Assembly (NCBI GenBank): GCA_020426325.1
Contig: JAGQQG010000038.1
Span: forward strand, 1-53,921
Origin: Planctomycetaceae bacterium
Lineage (GTDB): Bacteria > Planctomycetota > Planctomycetia > Planctomycetales > Planctomycetaceae
DNA length: 53,921 bases
Direction of reading: 5' to 3'
Shown in pieces: positions 17,839 through 27,037 of the stretch. Under the pieces are notes generated by a model. The model was not told the DNA's origin and did not search any database. It saw only the letters and a list, made by a program, of their open reading frames with translations. Made by a program: the position numbers and the translations under genes. Positions within the stretch are counted from its first letter, which is position 1. Every line of letters begins with the position of its first letter.

Positions 17839-19269
17839 TTGTCAGAAAACTCGCAAACTCCGTTGGATTGTTTCTGTGTGGGCTGCAACATGCGGTTTGC
17901 AGCCGATGTATGTGAGGCGTGTCCACGATGCGGAGTTGCGGTGGATCTCGGCTTGACCCTGACGTCGCTGCCGACTCAATTGTTCAAGTCGGGGCCTCTC
18001 AAAGGGGACGCCGCAGACTCGACAGACATCGAGTCGCTGAACCATCTGGTGGGACGAGCCTTACACGTTTACCAGTGTCGATCTCTGCTGGGCCGAGGTG
18101 GGATGGGATGGGTCTATCTGGCCCAGCATCGAGATCTCGGGCGAGACTGTGCACTGAAGATCCTGTCTCCGAAACTCGTGCAGAAGGATCCGAATTATCT
18201 CCAGAGTTTCTGGAATGAAGGGAGAGCTGCCGCCAGTCTTGTCCATCCGAACATCGTGACGATTCATGCTGTCGGAGAGTCTGACGGCCATCACTTTCTG
18301 GAAATGGAATTTGTTCGCGGTCAGTCCCTTCAGCATTTGATTGACGACGCTCCTCTGTCTCCTCTCAAAGCGACTTCAATCATCTGTCAGATTGCTGAAG
18401 GACTCTCTGCCGCCCATCGTGCGGGGATTCTGCATCGGGATTTGAAGCCGGATAACATCCTGCTCACGCATCGCGGGATTGCGAAGATTGGTGACTTCGG
18501 CCTGGCAAAACGCGTGCATGCCTCAACGGCAAATGAGTTCCCGGAAGCTCTCGCCGGCACGCCTCATTTTATGGCTCCGGAACTCTTCCAGGGAGCCGGC
18601 GCAACGCCTGCGAGTGATGTTTACTCACTGGGGATCTGTTACTTCCTGCTGCTGACAGGCCGACTTCCTTTTGCTCGCCGAAGTCTCAATGAGTTGATGT
18701 CCGCGTCCCTCTCCGAGCCGCTTCCCAGGATCGACCAGTTCTGCCACGAGGCGACCCCCGAGATGGCCTACTGCCTCAACGCGCTGACTGCTCGCAGCCC
18801 TGCCAACAGGCCGCAGTCCGGACTCGAAGCCTGCTCTCTCTTGCAGGCGGTGCTCGGCCATTTGAGAGATGTCGAGACACTCATGCATGACGCTTTCGAT
18901 CCCACGCCGGGCGTCACATGGACACGCGAGCAGAATCGGTTCGAACTAAAAGTTCCTTTGCCTGATGGACGGAATCAAACCGTTTATGTCGAAAGTAGTG
19001 ATCATGCCAGTCAACACAGCCTGCTGACGATCTTCAGCAGATGCTGCCCGGTCCAACCCCACTATTTTGAGCAGGCCTTGCGGCTCAATGCCGAGATTTC
19101 TCACGGAGCAATCTCCATTCGTGAGGTCAATGGACAGTCTTTCTTCGTCATGGTCGATACTTATCCCAGTGCGACCGTCGATGCGGAGGAGATCCGCCAG
19201 AGCGTGTTCGAGATTGCCAAACAGGCGGATTTTGTCGAGGACAGACTGACCGGCCGGGACGTCCATTAA
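17839..19269 (+). CDS. Ser/Thr protein kinase with zinc ribbon and secretion-chaperone-like C-terminus
   Basis: A Hanks-type kinase of about 476 residues. An N-terminal zinc ribbon uses CVGC and CPRC (13-31). The kinase domain (about 75-345) has LGRGGMGWVYLAQH, the Lys of CALKIL, HRDLKPDNILL and DFGLAK, so it should be active. There is no transmembrane helix. The last 120 residues (TWTREQNRFELKVPLPDG ... YPSATVDAEEIRQSVFEIA) look like a YbjN or type III chaperone-type alpha/beta domain rather than a PASTA sensor. The start is uncertain: this TTG is downstream of a TATACT at 17772-17777, while the frame is open back to a TTG at 17719. Substrates are unknown. Confidence 0.88.
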   Translation: MSENSQTPLDCFCVGCNMRFAADVCEACPRCGVAVDLGLTLTSLPTQLFKSGPLKGDAADSTDIESLNHLVGRALHVYQCRSLLGRGGMGWVYLAQHRDLGRDCALKILSPKLVQKDPNYLQSFWNEGRAAASLVHPNIVTIHAVGESDGHHFLEMEFVRGQSLQHLIDDAPLSPLKATSIICQIAEGLSAAHRAGILHRDLKPDNILLTHRGIAKIGDFGLAKRVHASTANEFPEALAGTPHFMAPELFQGAGATPASDVYSLGICYFLLLTGRLPFARRSLNELMSASLSEPLPRIDQFCHEATPEMAYCLNALTARSPANRPQSGLEACSLLQAVLGHLRDVETLMHDAFDPTPGVTWTREQNRFELKVPLPDGRNQTVYVESSDHASQHSLLTIFSRCCPVQPHYFEQALRLNAEISHGAISIREVNGQSFFVMVDTYPSATVDAEEIRQSVFEIAKQADFVEDRLTGRDVH

Positions 19270-19386
19270 GGAGTTCCGATCGAAACTGCGAAAGTCGCAC
19301 TTGCTGGTCGTGTTCAGAGTCCGGTACGTTGAGTGGTGGAACGGGGACGAATATCTATGCCCCACTCCTCCGATTAAGGAATCGTC

Positions 19387-20208
19387 ATGCAGCGACGTCA
19401 TATACTCCGATTGCTCGTCTCGCTTCCCGTTGTGCTTGCATCAGCCGGATGGTCCAGCGATGCACCTGCTCAGGTGACGCGTGGGTTCGACACGGTCGCC
19501 CGTGCTATTGCCACCGGTGAAGAGCGACAACGTCAACCGGATCTTCGAGTCTTTGAAGTTCAATACAAGCTGCCGCGAATCGTGTGGGTCGACATCACCG
19601 ACCCCAAAACCGGGCAGCAGCAGAGAGAGCAGATCTGGTATCTTGCTTACCGCACTGCCAACCGTGTTCTGGCAAATCGCGAAGACGACACGAACACGAC
19701 CCCCGTCAACGTCCTTGACCCCTTGCCCGGACCAACTCAGTTCATTCCTGAGTTCACGCTGACCACCTACGACCAGCAGGGATCTGAGCAGTACCTGGAG
19801 CAGTACCTGGATGTGATTCTCCCGGAAGCAACTGCCGTCATTAACACCATCGAACGGCGTCGGCCCAGCGACCCGGTGTTTCTTGATAGTGTTAACATTG
19901 TGCAATCCCTTCCCCCCGCTGTTCCTTCGGATGCAGAAGATGTCGACTGGATCTATGGAGTCGCCACCTGGCGAAACGTCGATCCGGAGACTGACTTCTT
20001 CACCATTTCCATGCGGGGCTTCTCGAATGGTTATGAGTTGAAAGCAGGGCCGGATGGAGAGACCGTCACTTGGCGGAACACGCTCGTCCAGCAAGTCTCG
20101 CGGCGAGGTGATCGTTTTGATCCCGATCAGATCGAATTCGAGTACACAGAACCTCCGGAGTGGGTCTATCTCCCCGACCTTCCCCCCGGTGAGTCCGAGA
20201 ATCTGTAA
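19387..20208 (+). CDS. Exported hypothetical protein
   Basis: A 273-residue protein with a signal peptide (ILRLLVSLPVVLASAGWSSDAPA). The mature part is rich in beta strands and acidic residues and includes FEVQYKLPRIVWVDITDP, DWIYGVATWRNVDPETDFF and the C-terminal PPEWVYLPDLPPGE. No catalytic motif or named domain is apparent. Lone genes of this type with a WVYLPDLPP-like ending occur in planctomycetes as far as I recall. It follows the kinase gene by 117 bases on the same strand and may be co-transcribed. Function unknown. Confidence 0.7.
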   Translation: MQRRHILRLLVSLPVVLASAGWSSDAPAQVTRGFDTVARAIATGEERQRQPDLRVFEVQYKLPRIVWVDITDPKTGQQQREQIWYLAYRTANRVLANREDDTNTTPVNVLDPLPGPTQFIPEFTLTTYDQQGSEQYLEQYLDVILPEATAVINTIERRRPSDPVFLDSVNIVQSLPPAVPSDAEDVDWIYGVATWRNVDPETDFFTISMRGFSNGYELKAGPDGETVTWRNTLVQQVSRRGDRFDPDQIEFEYTEPPEWVYLPDLPPGESENL

Positions 20209-20258
20209 GCACTCGGACGACTCCCAAACACGTCCGCGTTAGCATATGCTGACGCGTG

Positions 20259-21809
20259 ATGATCACTCAAGCCTCCACCAGTGTTGCCCGCGATCGCATT
20301 GCGGCTGCCTATTCGCCCGACCTCATCGGACGTCTGGCACACCAGCTTGCTGACCAGTTGAAGTCGCACTTTCAAATGGTCATGCGGTCGAATGGGAATG
20401 TCCTTAACTGGAACGTCCCCGCTGTGAATCTCGCCTGCGCTCATCAGCACCTTGAACAGGAGCAGATCGAGGCCGATCCCACTCATCCTGACTTTGCAGA
20501 ACAGGTCGGACAACGATTCGCGTCACTTGTTCAGACCATTCTCGATCGAAGCCACAACCTGCACGATCCGAGATACATCGGGCATCAAGTGCCTGCCTCG
20601 TCTCCGCTTGCTGCCCTGTTCGATGCCGTCGGCTCCGCCACGAATCAGGTGATGGCGATCTATGAAATGGGGCCGTGGGCGAGTGCGGTCGAGCGAAGTG
20701 TTGTCGAAGCGGTCGGTGAACAGATCGGATTGACGCGGGGCGAGTTCGCAGGGCTGATCACTCACGGCGGCTCGCTCGCCAATCTGACCGGCCTGCTCAC
20801 AGCACGCAACGTCCGACTGGCACAGTCATGGGAGTCGGGGGTCGCGCGACCCGGTCGACCCCCGGTGCTGGTCGTTCATGCCGATGCCCATTACGGAATC
20901 ACGCGCTCAGCCGGCATTCTGGGAATCGGGACGCAGCAGGTCATTCGTGCCCCGCTCGATGAGCGTCGCCGGATGGAACCGCGACAACTTGATCAATTGC
21001 TGACGGATCTGCGGAATGCGAGCACTCCTGTCGTCGCCGTGGCTGCCTGTGCGTGTGCGACACCCATCGGTGCCTTCGACCCTCTCCCTGACATCGTCGA
21101 GGTCTGTCGCAAGCACGATGTCTGGCTGCACGTCGACGCGGCTCATGGCGGCGCTGCTGCGTTCAGCGACCGCTATCGACATCTCGTTGCCGGACTCGCC
21201 GACGCCGACAGTTTCATCTGCGACGCCCACAAGATGATGTTCGTCCCGGCCCTGTGTGCGTTCGTGTTCTATCGCAATCCGTCTCACCGGTTCGAGGCAT
21301 TTCGTCAAGATGCCCCCTACCTGTTCGACCCGACGACTCCCGGCGATACGGCTGACTTTGACAGCGGCCTGACAACGATCGAATGCACCAAACGGGCCGC
21401 TGCATACGGTTTGTGGGGCCTCTGGTCACTCTTCGGCCGACAACTGTTCGCAGACCTGGTCGACACGACGTTCGATCTCGGTCGGCGATTTGCTGAGATT
21501 CTCCACGAAGCACACGACTTCGAATGCTTATACGAGCCTCAATGCAACATCGTGGTGTTCCGCTACATTCCGGACGAGCTTCGCAATTCCCCTCCTCAAC
21601 AAGTCGGCGAATTCAACCGCCGCATTCGCCGCCGCCTCATCGAATCGGGCGAGTTCTACATCGTCCAAACCAACATCAACGGCATCGGCGCCCTGCGGAT
21701 CACGATCATCAACCCACTCACGACCGAGGACCATCTGAGAGGATTACTCGATGCAATCCGACAGACCGCTCGTGACATCTCATCCTCACGACCACCACTT
21801 GCGGATTAG
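20259..21809 (+). CDS. PLP-dependent group II decarboxylase
   Basis: A 516-residue fold-type I PLP enzyme of the glutamate / diaminobutyrate / aromatic-amino-acid decarboxylase group. THGGSLANLTGLLTAR provides the phosphate-binding turn, HVDAAHGGAA the Asp and His that contact the cofactor ring, and DSFICDAHKMMFVP the Schiff-base lysine, Lys325. The N-terminal HNLHDPRYIGHQVPASSPL matches the substrate-side segment of diaminobutyrate-decarboxylase-like members. The exact substrate is not decided by sequence. The ATG at 20259 directly follows an in-frame GTG at 20256. It is monocistronic as far as visible. Confidence 0.88.
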   Translation: MITQASTSVARDRIAAAYSPDLIGRLAHQLADQLKSHFQMVMRSNGNVLNWNVPAVNLACAHQHLEQEQIEADPTHPDFAEQVGQRFASLVQTILDRSHNLHDPRYIGHQVPASSPLAALFDAVGSATNQVMAIYEMGPWASAVERSVVEAVGEQIGLTRGEFAGLITHGGSLANLTGLLTARNVRLAQSWESGVARPGRPPVLVVHADAHYGITRSAGILGIGTQQVIRAPLDERRRMEPRQLDQLLTDLRNASTPVVAVAACACATPIGAFDPLPDIVEVCRKHDVWLHVDAAHGGAAAFSDRYRHLVAGLADADSFICDAHKMMFVPALCAFVFYRNPSHRFEAFRQDAPYLFDPTTPGDTADFDSGLTTIECTKRAAAYGLWGLWSLFGRQLFADLVDTTFDLGRRFAEILHEAHDFECLYEPQCNIVVFRYIPDELRNSPPQQVGEFNRRIRRRLIESGEFYIVQTNINGIGALRITIINPLTTEDHLRGLLDAIRQTARDISSSRPPLAD

Positions 21810-21862
21810 CGGTCCGTAGAAAGCTCGGATTCACCACAGGCAGAAATGCCTGTGCCACACTT

Positions 21863-22921
21863 TCAACGGAGAGTGAGCGCATCAATCTGTCGCTTTGTCA
21901 CCGGCATCGGCGTCATTGGTTCGGGAACAATGGGAATGAGTTTCTGAACAATCCGCTCGACAAGCTCATTAACACCTGCACCGGATTTGGATGAAACCAT
22001 GATGGCCGCTTGCGGTTTTGCACGCCCCCAGACATCCTCCAGATCACACTTATGGGCAACGACCAGCACGTCACCCCATTCGTCCAGCAGCTTAAAATCC
22101 TCTTCGGTCGGTGACTGACTCACATCGATCAACACAATGCGCAAGTCGGCTTCCTTCAGACGATGCCGGGCTCGTCTGATTCCCTCTGCTTCGAGTTCAT
22201 CCGGCTGTTCTCGGATGCCCGCAGTGTCTGAGAAGGCGATCGGCCAGCCGTCGAAGGCCGTCTCGACTGAAACGACATCCCGCGTCGTCCCCGGTTGATC
22301 AAACACAATGGAGCGGGCATAACCAACGAGGGTATTGATAAGACTCGACTTGCCGACGTTTGGACGACCACAGAGGACGACCTGCCAGGGGTGAGTCAGA
22401 TGTAAACCGAAATCCGCCCATCGCAGCAACTCCTCGACTCGTCGTTTCGCATCATCAGGAGGCAGTTCATTCAGTTCGCCAAGGTAACGCGGCAGCAACG
22501 TCTGCTGTTGCAGCAGTAGATCCGCTGTCCGCAGTGTCGTCGCGCGGGTCAGGGCGTCGCGGCACTCGGTCTCGATGAGGTCCTCCATCGAACCGGACAA
22601 GTGACTTGCATCGACCGCCACGCAGCCGCGTGACTCCAGATCGGAGATGATTCTGGCGACGGCTGCCCGTCCGCCGTGACACTGGATCTCGGTCGTCTCT
22701 GGACCAACACGGCACAGCACGACGGATTCGGGTGAGTCGGTTCCCCATTGACCATAGCAGAGGCGGTTCAGGCGCTGCTTCATGACTGGTCGACCATTGG
22801 CAGCACGAAACAGAATCGGGGCATCATCGAGAATCGAAGGCGGACCTTCCAATTGCAGGACCGCGACCGCACCAGCACCTGCGGGAGTGAGCCGACTGAC
22901 GGTGTGACGAACATCCTTCAT
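21863..22921 (-). CDS. Truncated MnmE-like GTPase lacking the modification motifs
   Basis: A 352-residue TrmE-type GTPase. A divergent TrmE N-terminal domain (1-115) and a helical part hold a G domain with GRPNVGKSS, PGTTRD, DTAG and SSKSG. Compared with MnmE (about 455 residues) it ends about 100 residues early and has no C-terminal C-x-G-K cysteine motif. The N-terminal GEFT-R-AFLNGK block is unrecognisable, and the base-specificity motif is HKCD rather than NKxD. It probably does not carry out wobble-uridine modification. Its ATG overlaps the coaX stop by four bases, so the two are co-translated. Confidence 0.8.
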   Translation of the reverse strand: MKDVRHTVSRLTPAGAGAVAVLQLEGPPSILDDAPILFRAANGRPVMKQRLNRLCYGQWGTDSPESVVLCRVGPETTEIQCHGGRAAVARIISDLESRGCVAVDASHLSGSMEDLIETECRDALTRATTLRTADLLLQQQTLLPRYLGELNELPPDDAKRRVEELLRWADFGLHLTHPWQVVLCGRPNVGKSSLINTLVGYARSIVFDQPGTTRDVVSVETAFDGWPIAFSDTAGIREQPDELEAEGIRRARHRLKEADLRIVLIDVSQSPTEEDFKLLDEWGDVLVVAHKCDLEDVWGRAKPQAAIMVSSKSGAGVNELVERIVQKLIPIVPEPMTPMPVTKRQIDALTLR

Positions 22922-23733
22922 GAGGACGGACCAAACAACTCGGGAACGTTCATCGCGGCCACGGCGATTCCCTTAAGCGTCAAATGCGGCTCGTAGATCC
23001 ATCTGTCTGGGAGGTTGTGTGTCCAGACGCGAGCCGCCCCGCCGGTCAGCACGACCAGCGGTGACTCCGCCTGCTCACCCAGTTCACGCCCCATCTGATC
23101 GACCAACTCCCTCACAGACCCACGCAGGCCCCAGTACAGGCCGCTCGCAATGGCTGCTTCGGTATGCCGACCGACAACGTCGGGCTCATGAACGAGCAAC
23201 TGCTGCCAATCCAGTTCGGGAAGCAGTGCGGTGTATTGATGCAAAGCCCGGGCGGAGAGTCCCAGGCCCGGCAGGATCGCCCCGCCACAAAACGTCCCCT
23301 CCATTGAGACCGCATTCACCGTGACGGCTGTCCCCGTGTCGACGACGATGGCGGGACGATTCGCAGGTCGCAGAGCATTCGCCGCGATGCATGAGAGCAG
23401 TCGATCGATGCCCACCCGATCAGGAAACTCGACGTCGAGACGGATTGGCAGGCGCGATCGATCGAGGAGACCGTGCAGCGGGGGAAGATCCTCGGGCCAT
23501 TCCTCCAGCAGTCGCCGGACCGTTGACGGATGTGATCCGGTGACGATGGCTCTCACATTTTTTTCATTCTCTAGCTGACGACGAAGCACATCCCATGGCA
23601 AGTTCTCATCACGCCGGGCGACCAACACGCCTTCGCACTCGGGGAGTTGGGAAGTCTCTGAGGAGATATTCCTGCAGATCCCCAGTTTGATCTGTGTGTT
23701 GCCGGCATCAATGGCGAGGATGTGAATGGACAT
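22918..23733 (-). CDS. coaX: Type III pantothenate kinase
   Basis: A 271-residue ASKHA-fold kinase opening LAIDAGNTQIKLGI, the phosphate-binding DxGNT motif of CoaX. DRVGIDRLLSCIAANALRP, IVVDTGTAVTVNAV and FCGGAILPGLGLSARAL are family signatures. It phosphorylates pantothenate, the first step of coenzyme A synthesis, and unlike CoaA is not feedback-inhibited by CoA. panB of the same pathway is at 39.6 kb. It lies 56 bases downstream of pntB and overlaps the MnmE-like gene, so it may be at the end of the pnt transcript. Confidence 0.94.
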   Translation of the reverse strand: MSIHILAIDAGNTQIKLGICRNISSETSQLPECEGVLVARRDENLPWDVLRRQLENEKNVRAIVTGSHPSTVRRLLEEWPEDLPPLHGLLDRSRLPIRLDVEFPDRVGIDRLLSCIAANALRPANRPAIVVDTGTAVTVNAVSMEGTFCGGAILPGLGLSARALHQYTALLPELDWQQLLVHEPDVVGRHTEAAIASGLYWGLRGSVRELVDQMGRELGEQAESPLVVLTGGAARVWTHNLPDRWIYEPHLTLKGIAVAAMNVPELFGPSS

Positions 23734-23789
23734 TGATCACTGCCTCGAAAACTCCCCGAGGGGGGAGTCAGAAAGATGAGAGAGCTCGA

Positions 23790-25184
23790 TCAACCTTCCT
23801 TCAGAGCTGAGAGGATGTCAAGGACGGCTTGTTTGCCGTCAGCAAAGAGCATCAGCGAATTGTCCGCTGCGAACAGCGGATTCGGGATCCCTGCAAAGCC
23901 CGGTGAGAGACTGCGTTTGATGACGACACAGGTGCGGGCCTTGTCTGCGTCGATGATAGGCATGCCTGCGATAGCGCTGTTAGGCTGTCGAGCATCCGGG
24001 TTCACCGTGTCGTTGGCACCGATGACAAGGCATACATCTGTCTGCTCCATCGAGGTATTGATTTCGTCCATCTCCTTGAGGAGTTCGTACGGGATATCCG
24101 CCTCAGCGAGCAGCACATTCATGTGCCCCGGCATACGGCCCGCAACGGGATGAATGCCATACTCAACTTCCATCCCCTTGGCGATGAGATGGTTCGCCAG
24201 ATCTCGAACCGCGTGCTGTGCCTGAGCGACAGCCATCCCGTATCCCGGGACGATCACAACACGGCGTGCCACATCCAGCAACATCGCAACTTCGTCCGGG
24301 CCAGTCGCTTTGACGTTCTGATAAACCTCGTCGGCATCCTTGGTTTCTCCGGTTGGTCCCAGGGTGCCGAACAGCACATTCGTCAGGGAACGGTTCATCG
24401 CCTTGCACATGATCTGTGTCAGGATGAGTCCCGACGCACCCACAAGTGACCCGGAGATAATCAGTACGTTGTTCTCAAGCACGAAGCCCGTCGCAGCAGC
24501 GGCAAGTCCGGAATAGGAGTTCAGCAGGGCGATGACCACCGGCATGTCAGCACCGCCAATCGACACTGTAAGGCAATAGCCGAGTCCAAGCGATGCAATC
24601 ACCAGCAGCCAGAAGAAAACGTCGTTGCTTCGGGAGATCGCGCATACAAACATGAGGAGCAGCGTGACTCCCCCCACGATTGCATTCGTGACTGTCGAAT
24701 TGGTGATCTTCGGCAGGGTCTTCATCAGCGGATGCTCTGCAAGCTTGCCGAATGCGACCAGACTGCCGGTCAGCGTCACCGCTCCGATCAGACCGCTCAA
24801 TGCGGTCGCGAAGCTCGTGTCGAGAGGGATCTCAGCAGATGTCATCGCGGAAACATATGAACCGGCAACGACGAACGAAGCTGCTCCCCCCAGTCCATTG
24901 AACAGTGCGACCAGTTCGGGCATCGACTCCAGACGAATCGTGATCGCCAGCCAGGCTCCGATGCCAGCGCCGATCGCCATCCCGATGAAAACCAACGAGT
25001 AACCGAGGATGCCCGCTCCCAGCACCTGCTGGTCGACGAGAGTCACAAGGACTGCCAACAGCATCCCCACAGCCCCGATCAGATTGCCTCGCACAGCGGT
25101 CCGAGGGTGCGTCAGGCCTTTCAGTCCCAGGATGAACAGGACGGCAGCGATCAGATAGGCAAGATCAACCCAGGTACGCGACAT
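23790..25184 (-). CDS. pntB: NAD(P) transhydrogenase subunit beta
   Basis: A 464-residue protein with about nine transmembrane helices in the first 270 residues and a C-terminal NADP(H)-binding domain III (about 290-464) containing VPGYGMAVAQAQHAVRDL and VIGANDTVNPDAR. With the alpha subunits it couples proton entry across the inner membrane to hydride transfer from NADH to NADP+. Length and motifs are typical. It is the last gene of pntAA-pntAB-pntB, which has the three-subunit arrangement of Rhodospirillum rather than the two-gene form of E. coli. Confidence 0.96.
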   Translation of the reverse strand: MSRTWVDLAYLIAAVLFILGLKGLTHPRTAVRGNLIGAVGMLLAVLVTLVDQQVLGAGILGYSLVFIGMAIGAGIGAWLAITIRLESMPELVALFNGLGGAASFVVAGSYVSAMTSAEIPLDTSFATALSGLIGAVTLTGSLVAFGKLAEHPLMKTLPKITNSTVTNAIVGGVTLLLMFVCAISRSNDVFFWLLVIASLGLGYCLTVSIGGADMPVVIALLNSYSGLAAAATGFVLENNVLIISGSLVGASGLILTQIMCKAMNRSLTNVLFGTLGPTGETKDADEVYQNVKATGPDEVAMLLDVARRVVIVPGYGMAVAQAQHAVRDLANHLIAKGMEVEYGIHPVAGRMPGHMNVLLAEADIPYELLKEMDEINTSMEQTDVCLVIGANDTVNPDARQPNSAIAGMPIIDADKARTCVVIKRSLSPGFAGIPNPLFAADNSLMLFADGKQAVLDILSALKEG

Positions 25185-25264
25185 TTTTGATGCAGGGAAT
25201 AGCGAACAGGGAGCAGGGAATAGCGTTCATGCCCACGGTCAACGTCCCGTGGGAAGCGTAGGAC

Positions 25265-25579
25265 TCAGCGACTCTTGAATTTTTCCAGCATGCGATGCGT
25301 CACAAGAAAGCCCCCCACGACGTTCACGGTTGCCAGAATGATCGCGATGAATCCGAGGATTCGGGCGAAACCCGGATATTCACCAGCAGCCAGCACGGCC
25401 CCGACAATCGTGATTCCGGAGATTGCATTCGATCCGGACATCAGCGGCGTGTGGAGCGTTGGCGGAATCTTGGTGATGATTTCGATGCCCACGAACACGG
25501 CGAGGGCGAAGATCGTCAGCCCGATGATGAGAGGGTTGGCGGCTGAGGTCGCAGCGAGGAGCTGAATGGCGTGAAACAT
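25265..25579 (-). CDS. pntAB: NAD(P) transhydrogenase subunit alpha 2 (membrane part)
   Basis: A 104-residue protein with three to four hydrophobic helices (LIIGLTIFALAVFVGIEIIT, ISGITIVGAVLAAGE and FIAIILATVNVVGGFLV). It matches the separate membrane subunit that in E. coli is fused to the end of PntA. The segment KIPPTLHTPLMSGSNAISG is highly conserved in the family. It lies 38 bases after pntAA and 80 bases before pntB; the latter gap holds G-rich direct repeats. Confidence 0.95.
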   Translation of the reverse strand: MFHAIQLLAATSAANPLIIGLTIFALAVFVGIEIITKIPPTLHTPLMSGSNAISGITIVGAVLAAGEYPGFARILGFIAIILATVNVVGGFLVTHRMLEKFKSR

Positions 25580-25617
25580 CTTGGATTCCCGGTGACTTCG
25601 CGAGAGGAATGCGGAGG

Positions 25618-26886
25618 TCAGTTGTCTGAAAGTTTATAGGTGTCCGTCGGCTCTTCGTCAGGCGGAGGACTTGGGGCCGGAGCTGGCGGAGTGTCAGCAG
25701 CTTCGGGGGGAGGAGCAGCCGGAGCTTTCTCCTCGAGTGGTCCCATGCCGGCCAGTTCGCGAACAAAGCTGTGCACCACGTCTCCACCGCGAGTCACGAG
25801 TGTGCCCGCGATGCATTCGTCCGTCATGTCGAGAACCGGCTTTCCGTCCTTGATCAGCGATTTCAGGAACGTCGTCAGATTGTTTGAATACATCTGACTG
25901 GCATGCTTGGGGATCTCCGACGGGATATTCAGCGGACCAATGATGGTGACATCATGAGCGATGATGGTCTCGCCCCCTTTGGTGAGTTCACAGTTGCCTC
26001 CGCGCTCGGCTGCGAGGTCGACGATGACCGATCCGGGGGGCATGACCTGCACCATGTTCTCTGTTACGAGAATCGGTGACTGCTTGCCGGGAATCGCGGC
26101 TGTCGTAATCACGACGTCCATATCCGCGACCACTCGCAGCATGAGTTCCCGTTGTCGACGGTAGAACTCTTCATCCATCGCGCGCGCATAGCCGCCTTCG
26201 CCTTCGGCGGTATCGAGTTCCATTTCGACGAACTTGGCACCAAGGCTTTGCACCTGCTCCTTCACGGCCGGGCGAACATCGTAAGCACTCACAACCGCTC
26301 CCAACTTGCGAGCAGTCGCAATCGCTTGCAGACCGGCCACGCCTGCACCGATGACGAAGACTCTCGCAGGGGTCAACGTCCCGGCAGCCGTCATCATCAT
26401 GGGAAACATCTGAGGCAGATGGCTGGCGGCTATCAAGACAGCCTTGTATCCGGCGATTGTCGCCATCGAGCTGAGCACGTCCATGCTCTGCGCTCGTGTG
26501 ATCCGGGGCATCAACTCCATCGCAAAGGCGACAGCTTTTCGCTCGGCAACCTTGGACATCGCTTGCGGGTCGGTGAGCGGATCGCACTGTGCGACGAGAA
26601 TCTGCCCTTCTCTCAACCGCTGAATGTCAGCTTGTCCCTGATCGGGGTTGGCGACAGCTGCTCGAACCTGACAGATGATGTCAGCATCCCCGAACAGCTG
26701 ATCGCGGTCCGAAACAATGGTCGCGCCTGCTGAATTATAGGATTCGTCGAGAAATCCGGCTTGCTCACCCGCTCCGGATTCGACGAGCACCTCGGCTCCC
26801 AGCTTCTTGAGAGCGGCCAACGATCCCGGCACGAGTGCGACACGTCGTTCGCCCGGAAATGTCTCCTTCGGGACACCAATCTTCAC
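25618..26886 (-). CDS. pntAA: NAD(P) transhydrogenase subunit alpha 1 (NAD-binding)
   Basis: A 422-residue soluble subunit related to alanine dehydrogenase. It opens VKIGVPKETFPGERRVALVP, has the NAD-binding VFVIGAGVAGLQAIATARKLGA, and a mobile-loop region around DEEFYRRQRELMLRV. The C-terminal 50 residues form a Pro/Ala-rich tail, a linker to the membrane subunit in related systems. The start is a GTG at 26886, where homology begins; an open extension of 31 codons has no support. It is first in the transhydrogenase operon and divergent from the DUF2784 gene. Confidence 0.95.
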   Translation of the reverse strand: MKIGVPKETFPGERRVALVPGSLAALKKLGAEVLVESGAGEQAGFLDESYNSAGATIVSDRDQLFGDADIICQVRAAVANPDQGQADIQRLREGQILVAQCDPLTDPQAMSKVAERKAVAFAMELMPRITRAQSMDVLSSMATIAGYKAVLIAASHLPQMFPMMMTAAGTLTPARVFVIGAGVAGLQAIATARKLGAVVSAYDVRPAVKEQVQSLGAKFVEMELDTAEGEGGYARAMDEEFYRRQRELMLRVVADMDVVITTAAIPGKQSPILVTENMVQVMPPGSVIVDLAAERGGNCELTKGGETIIAHDVTIIGPLNIPSEIPKHASQMYSNNLTTFLKSLIKDGKPVLDMTDECIAGTLVTRGGDVVHSFVRELAGMGPLEEKAPAAPPPEAADTPPAPAPSPPPDEEPTDTYKLSDN

Positions 26887-27037
26887 TTTGAGACGTCTTT
26901 CTTGAGCAGAGTTGCGTCGTGCAGAACCCAATGAGGCATATCCTAAAGATCCCCAGCCGGTCCGTCGACGGACTGGCAAAAGAATCTCTGCAATTGGATT
27001 CAGGGAATATTCGTGCTTCTGCGTGGATCAGACAGAC

